From Bdellovibrio sp. (GTDB taxonomy: Bacteria; Bdellovibrionota; Bdellovibrionia; Bdellovibrionales; Bdellovibrionaceae), in NCBI GenBank assembly GCA_017745015.1, contig JAGIAF010000229.1, positions 1-5,320 of the forward strand: a DNA stretch of 5,320 nucleotides, read 5' to 3'. The position numbers were made by a program, and so were the translations under genes. Below, one piece after another: positions 4,354-5,320 of the stretch (positions are counted from its first letter, which is position 1; each line of letters starts with the position of its first letter). Below the pieces are notes generated by a model. That model had not been told where the DNA came from, searched no databases, and saw only the letters and a program-made list of their open reading frames with translations.

Positions 4354-5320
4354 TTAGAAACCTAATCCAGTAATCTGAATGGATGTTTGAATCACAGTTT
4401 GCGCACCGGCAGGATCATTGAAGGCTTGGTACACGCCAAGGATAAACGCTACGGGCGCGATGTAACCTAATGTAGTATCCAAACGTCCCTCCACGCCAGC
4501 ACTCCAATAGGACTTCTTCATATTTGTGGCAGTATACACTTGATTGGCGAACTTCGCTTGATCGTTCACAATCACGCCATCTGCGGCGGCTCCATCCACT
4601 GTGAGAGCACCCGAAATGCGACGTAGGAAGTACGGATCAGTGCCCGAACCTTTATAGATATTCCAAACAGGGAAGCGATATTCCGCACTGAAAGCTGCAA
4701 GATTTCTTCCGTACAGTTGACCTTTTTTATATCCGCGCAAAATGTATTGCGGATAGGGGTTGTCTTGATTGAAAACCACATTTTCAACGGAAGCACCATA
4801 GATTGAAGGAATCTTTTCCGGGGTGTACATTCCGTTCAAGCGCATCATCAAAGCATGATGTTTTGGCAGGAATCTTGAGAAGAACCAAGTGGTTCCCGCA
4901 GTGAATTGCGAGTGGTGGAGATAATCCTCTTTTTGAATGTAGTTATAAAGACCCAAGTAAGCACTTTTGCCGGACTCTGGAGAAATCTGCGCGCCACTTT
5001 GGTTGAAGTTTTTGTAGATCAAAAACGCATAAGGGCCCGTGCGTTTCATATCTGAATTTGCAGATTGATCCACATCACGTTGGAAGTACTGCCAACCTAA
5101 TTGCAAAGAAGCATAACGAGAAAGCCAATACATATCTGGCAACACCGCGCCCAAGTAGCCTGTATCGATCAGTTTATTGTCGACAGTGCCCAAGTAAGTG
5201 CTGCGAGTGAAAGCATTCAGAAGGAACGGCAAGTTCGTCACTTGATTGATATAGGTTCCCTCGATGCCACCGCGATTGATGCCCGTATCCCAAGTTCCAA
5301 CCAAGTTGTAAGTATGCTTC
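4354..5320 (-). CDS. Outer-membrane beta-barrel protein, Omp85/BamA-like C-terminal domain (partial)
   Basis: The frame is open to the right edge, so the 5' end is missing; 321 C-terminal residues are visible. A TTG at 5304 is not a credible start because the frame continues upstream (KHTYN). The sequence is full of amphipathic beta strands rich in Tyr, Trp and Phe with short polar turns, as in outer-membrane barrels. ILRGYKKGQLYG (188-199, counted from the codon at 5304) resembles the conserved V-R-G-F/Y loop of Omp85/BamA surface-antigen domains. It is followed by AEYRFPVW (207-214) and, near 233-241, ALTVDGAAA, matching the E-Y-R-x-P and F-x-D-x-G strands of that family. The protein ends in IQITGLGF, a C-terminal aromatic beta-signal recognised by the Bam complex. 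The missing N-terminus could carry POTRA domains or a TolB-like propeller; BamA itself cannot be claimed. The methyltransferase-like gene follows after 147 bp in the same direction. Confidence 0.82.
   Translation of the reverse strand, partial: KHTYNLVGTWDTGINRGGIEGTYINQVTNLPFLLNAFTRSTYLGTVDNKLIDTGYLGAVLPDMYWLSRYASLQLGWQYFQRDVDQSANSDMKRTGPYAFLIYKNFNQSGAQISPESGKSAYLGLYNYIQKEDYLHHSQFTAGTTWFFSRFLPKHHALMMRLNGMYTPEKIPSIYGASVENVVFNQDNPYPQYILRGYKKGQLYGRNLAAFSAEYRFPVWNIYKGSGTDPYFLRRISGALTVDGAAADGVIVNDQAKFANQVYTATNMKKSYWSAGVEGRLDTTLGYIAPVAFILGVYQAFNDPAGAQTVIQTSIQITGLGF

Noticed and set aside
5302..5304. TTG as start of the barrel gene
   Set aside because: The frame stays open to the window edge and no signal peptide follows the TTG, so the gene is simply cut by the window.

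Overview
The window reads like chromosomal DNA of a diderm (Gram-negative) bacterium of moderate GC. It holds an outer-membrane beta-barrel protein, a lipoprotein and two further exported proteins. The mix (a DadA-type oxidoreductase, small secreted two-cysteine proteins, a lipoprotein protease and many genes of unknown function) most resembles Bdellovibrio and relatives. That placement is an inference from protein style, not from a marker gene. No rRNA, tRNA, CRISPR, transposase or phage gene is visible.

Layout. (a) 1-432 (+) is the C-terminal part of a FAD-dependent amino-acid dehydrogenase/oxidase of the DAO/DadA family, closed by a strong hairpin terminator at 455-482. (b) 433-636 is intergenic. 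It carries that terminator, a perfect 11-bp dyad at 541-565, and a possible leader hairpin just before the ribosome binding site; no convincing -35/-10 pair was found. (c) 637-2781 (+) is a tight three-gene operon: a small secreted protein of unknown function; a lipoprotein zinc metallopeptidase of thermolysin (M4-like) type with an FTP-like propeptide; and a small protein of unknown function, without a signal peptide, whose start overlaps the protease stop. (d) 2781-2807 is a bidirectional terminator shared by this operon and the convergent gene at 2833-3345. (e) 2833-3345 (-) encodes an unrecognised 170-residue protein with a good sigma70-type promoter, a strong ribosome binding site and C-ending codon preference, so it is probably well expressed. 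(f) 3466-4206 (-) encodes an exported protein with a class I methyltransferase-like core. (g) 4354-5320 (-) is the C-terminal part of an outer-membrane barrel with Omp85/BamA-like features, running off the right edge.

How it fits together. The 637-2781 operon looks like a functional unit built around a cell-surface or periplasmic protease, with one secreted and one apparently cytoplasmic partner. Its codon use (Phe TTT:TTC 31:7) differs from the genes immediately on either side (3:15). It is bounded by two copies of an identical 27-nt terminator in opposite orientation. Both facts could mean a separately acquired cassette, or simply a low-expression operon between two genes that use a common terminator type. 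On the minus strand, the barrel protein and the methyltransferase-like protein are 147 bp apart and could be co-transcribed; both act in the envelope, but no shared function can be read from the sequence.
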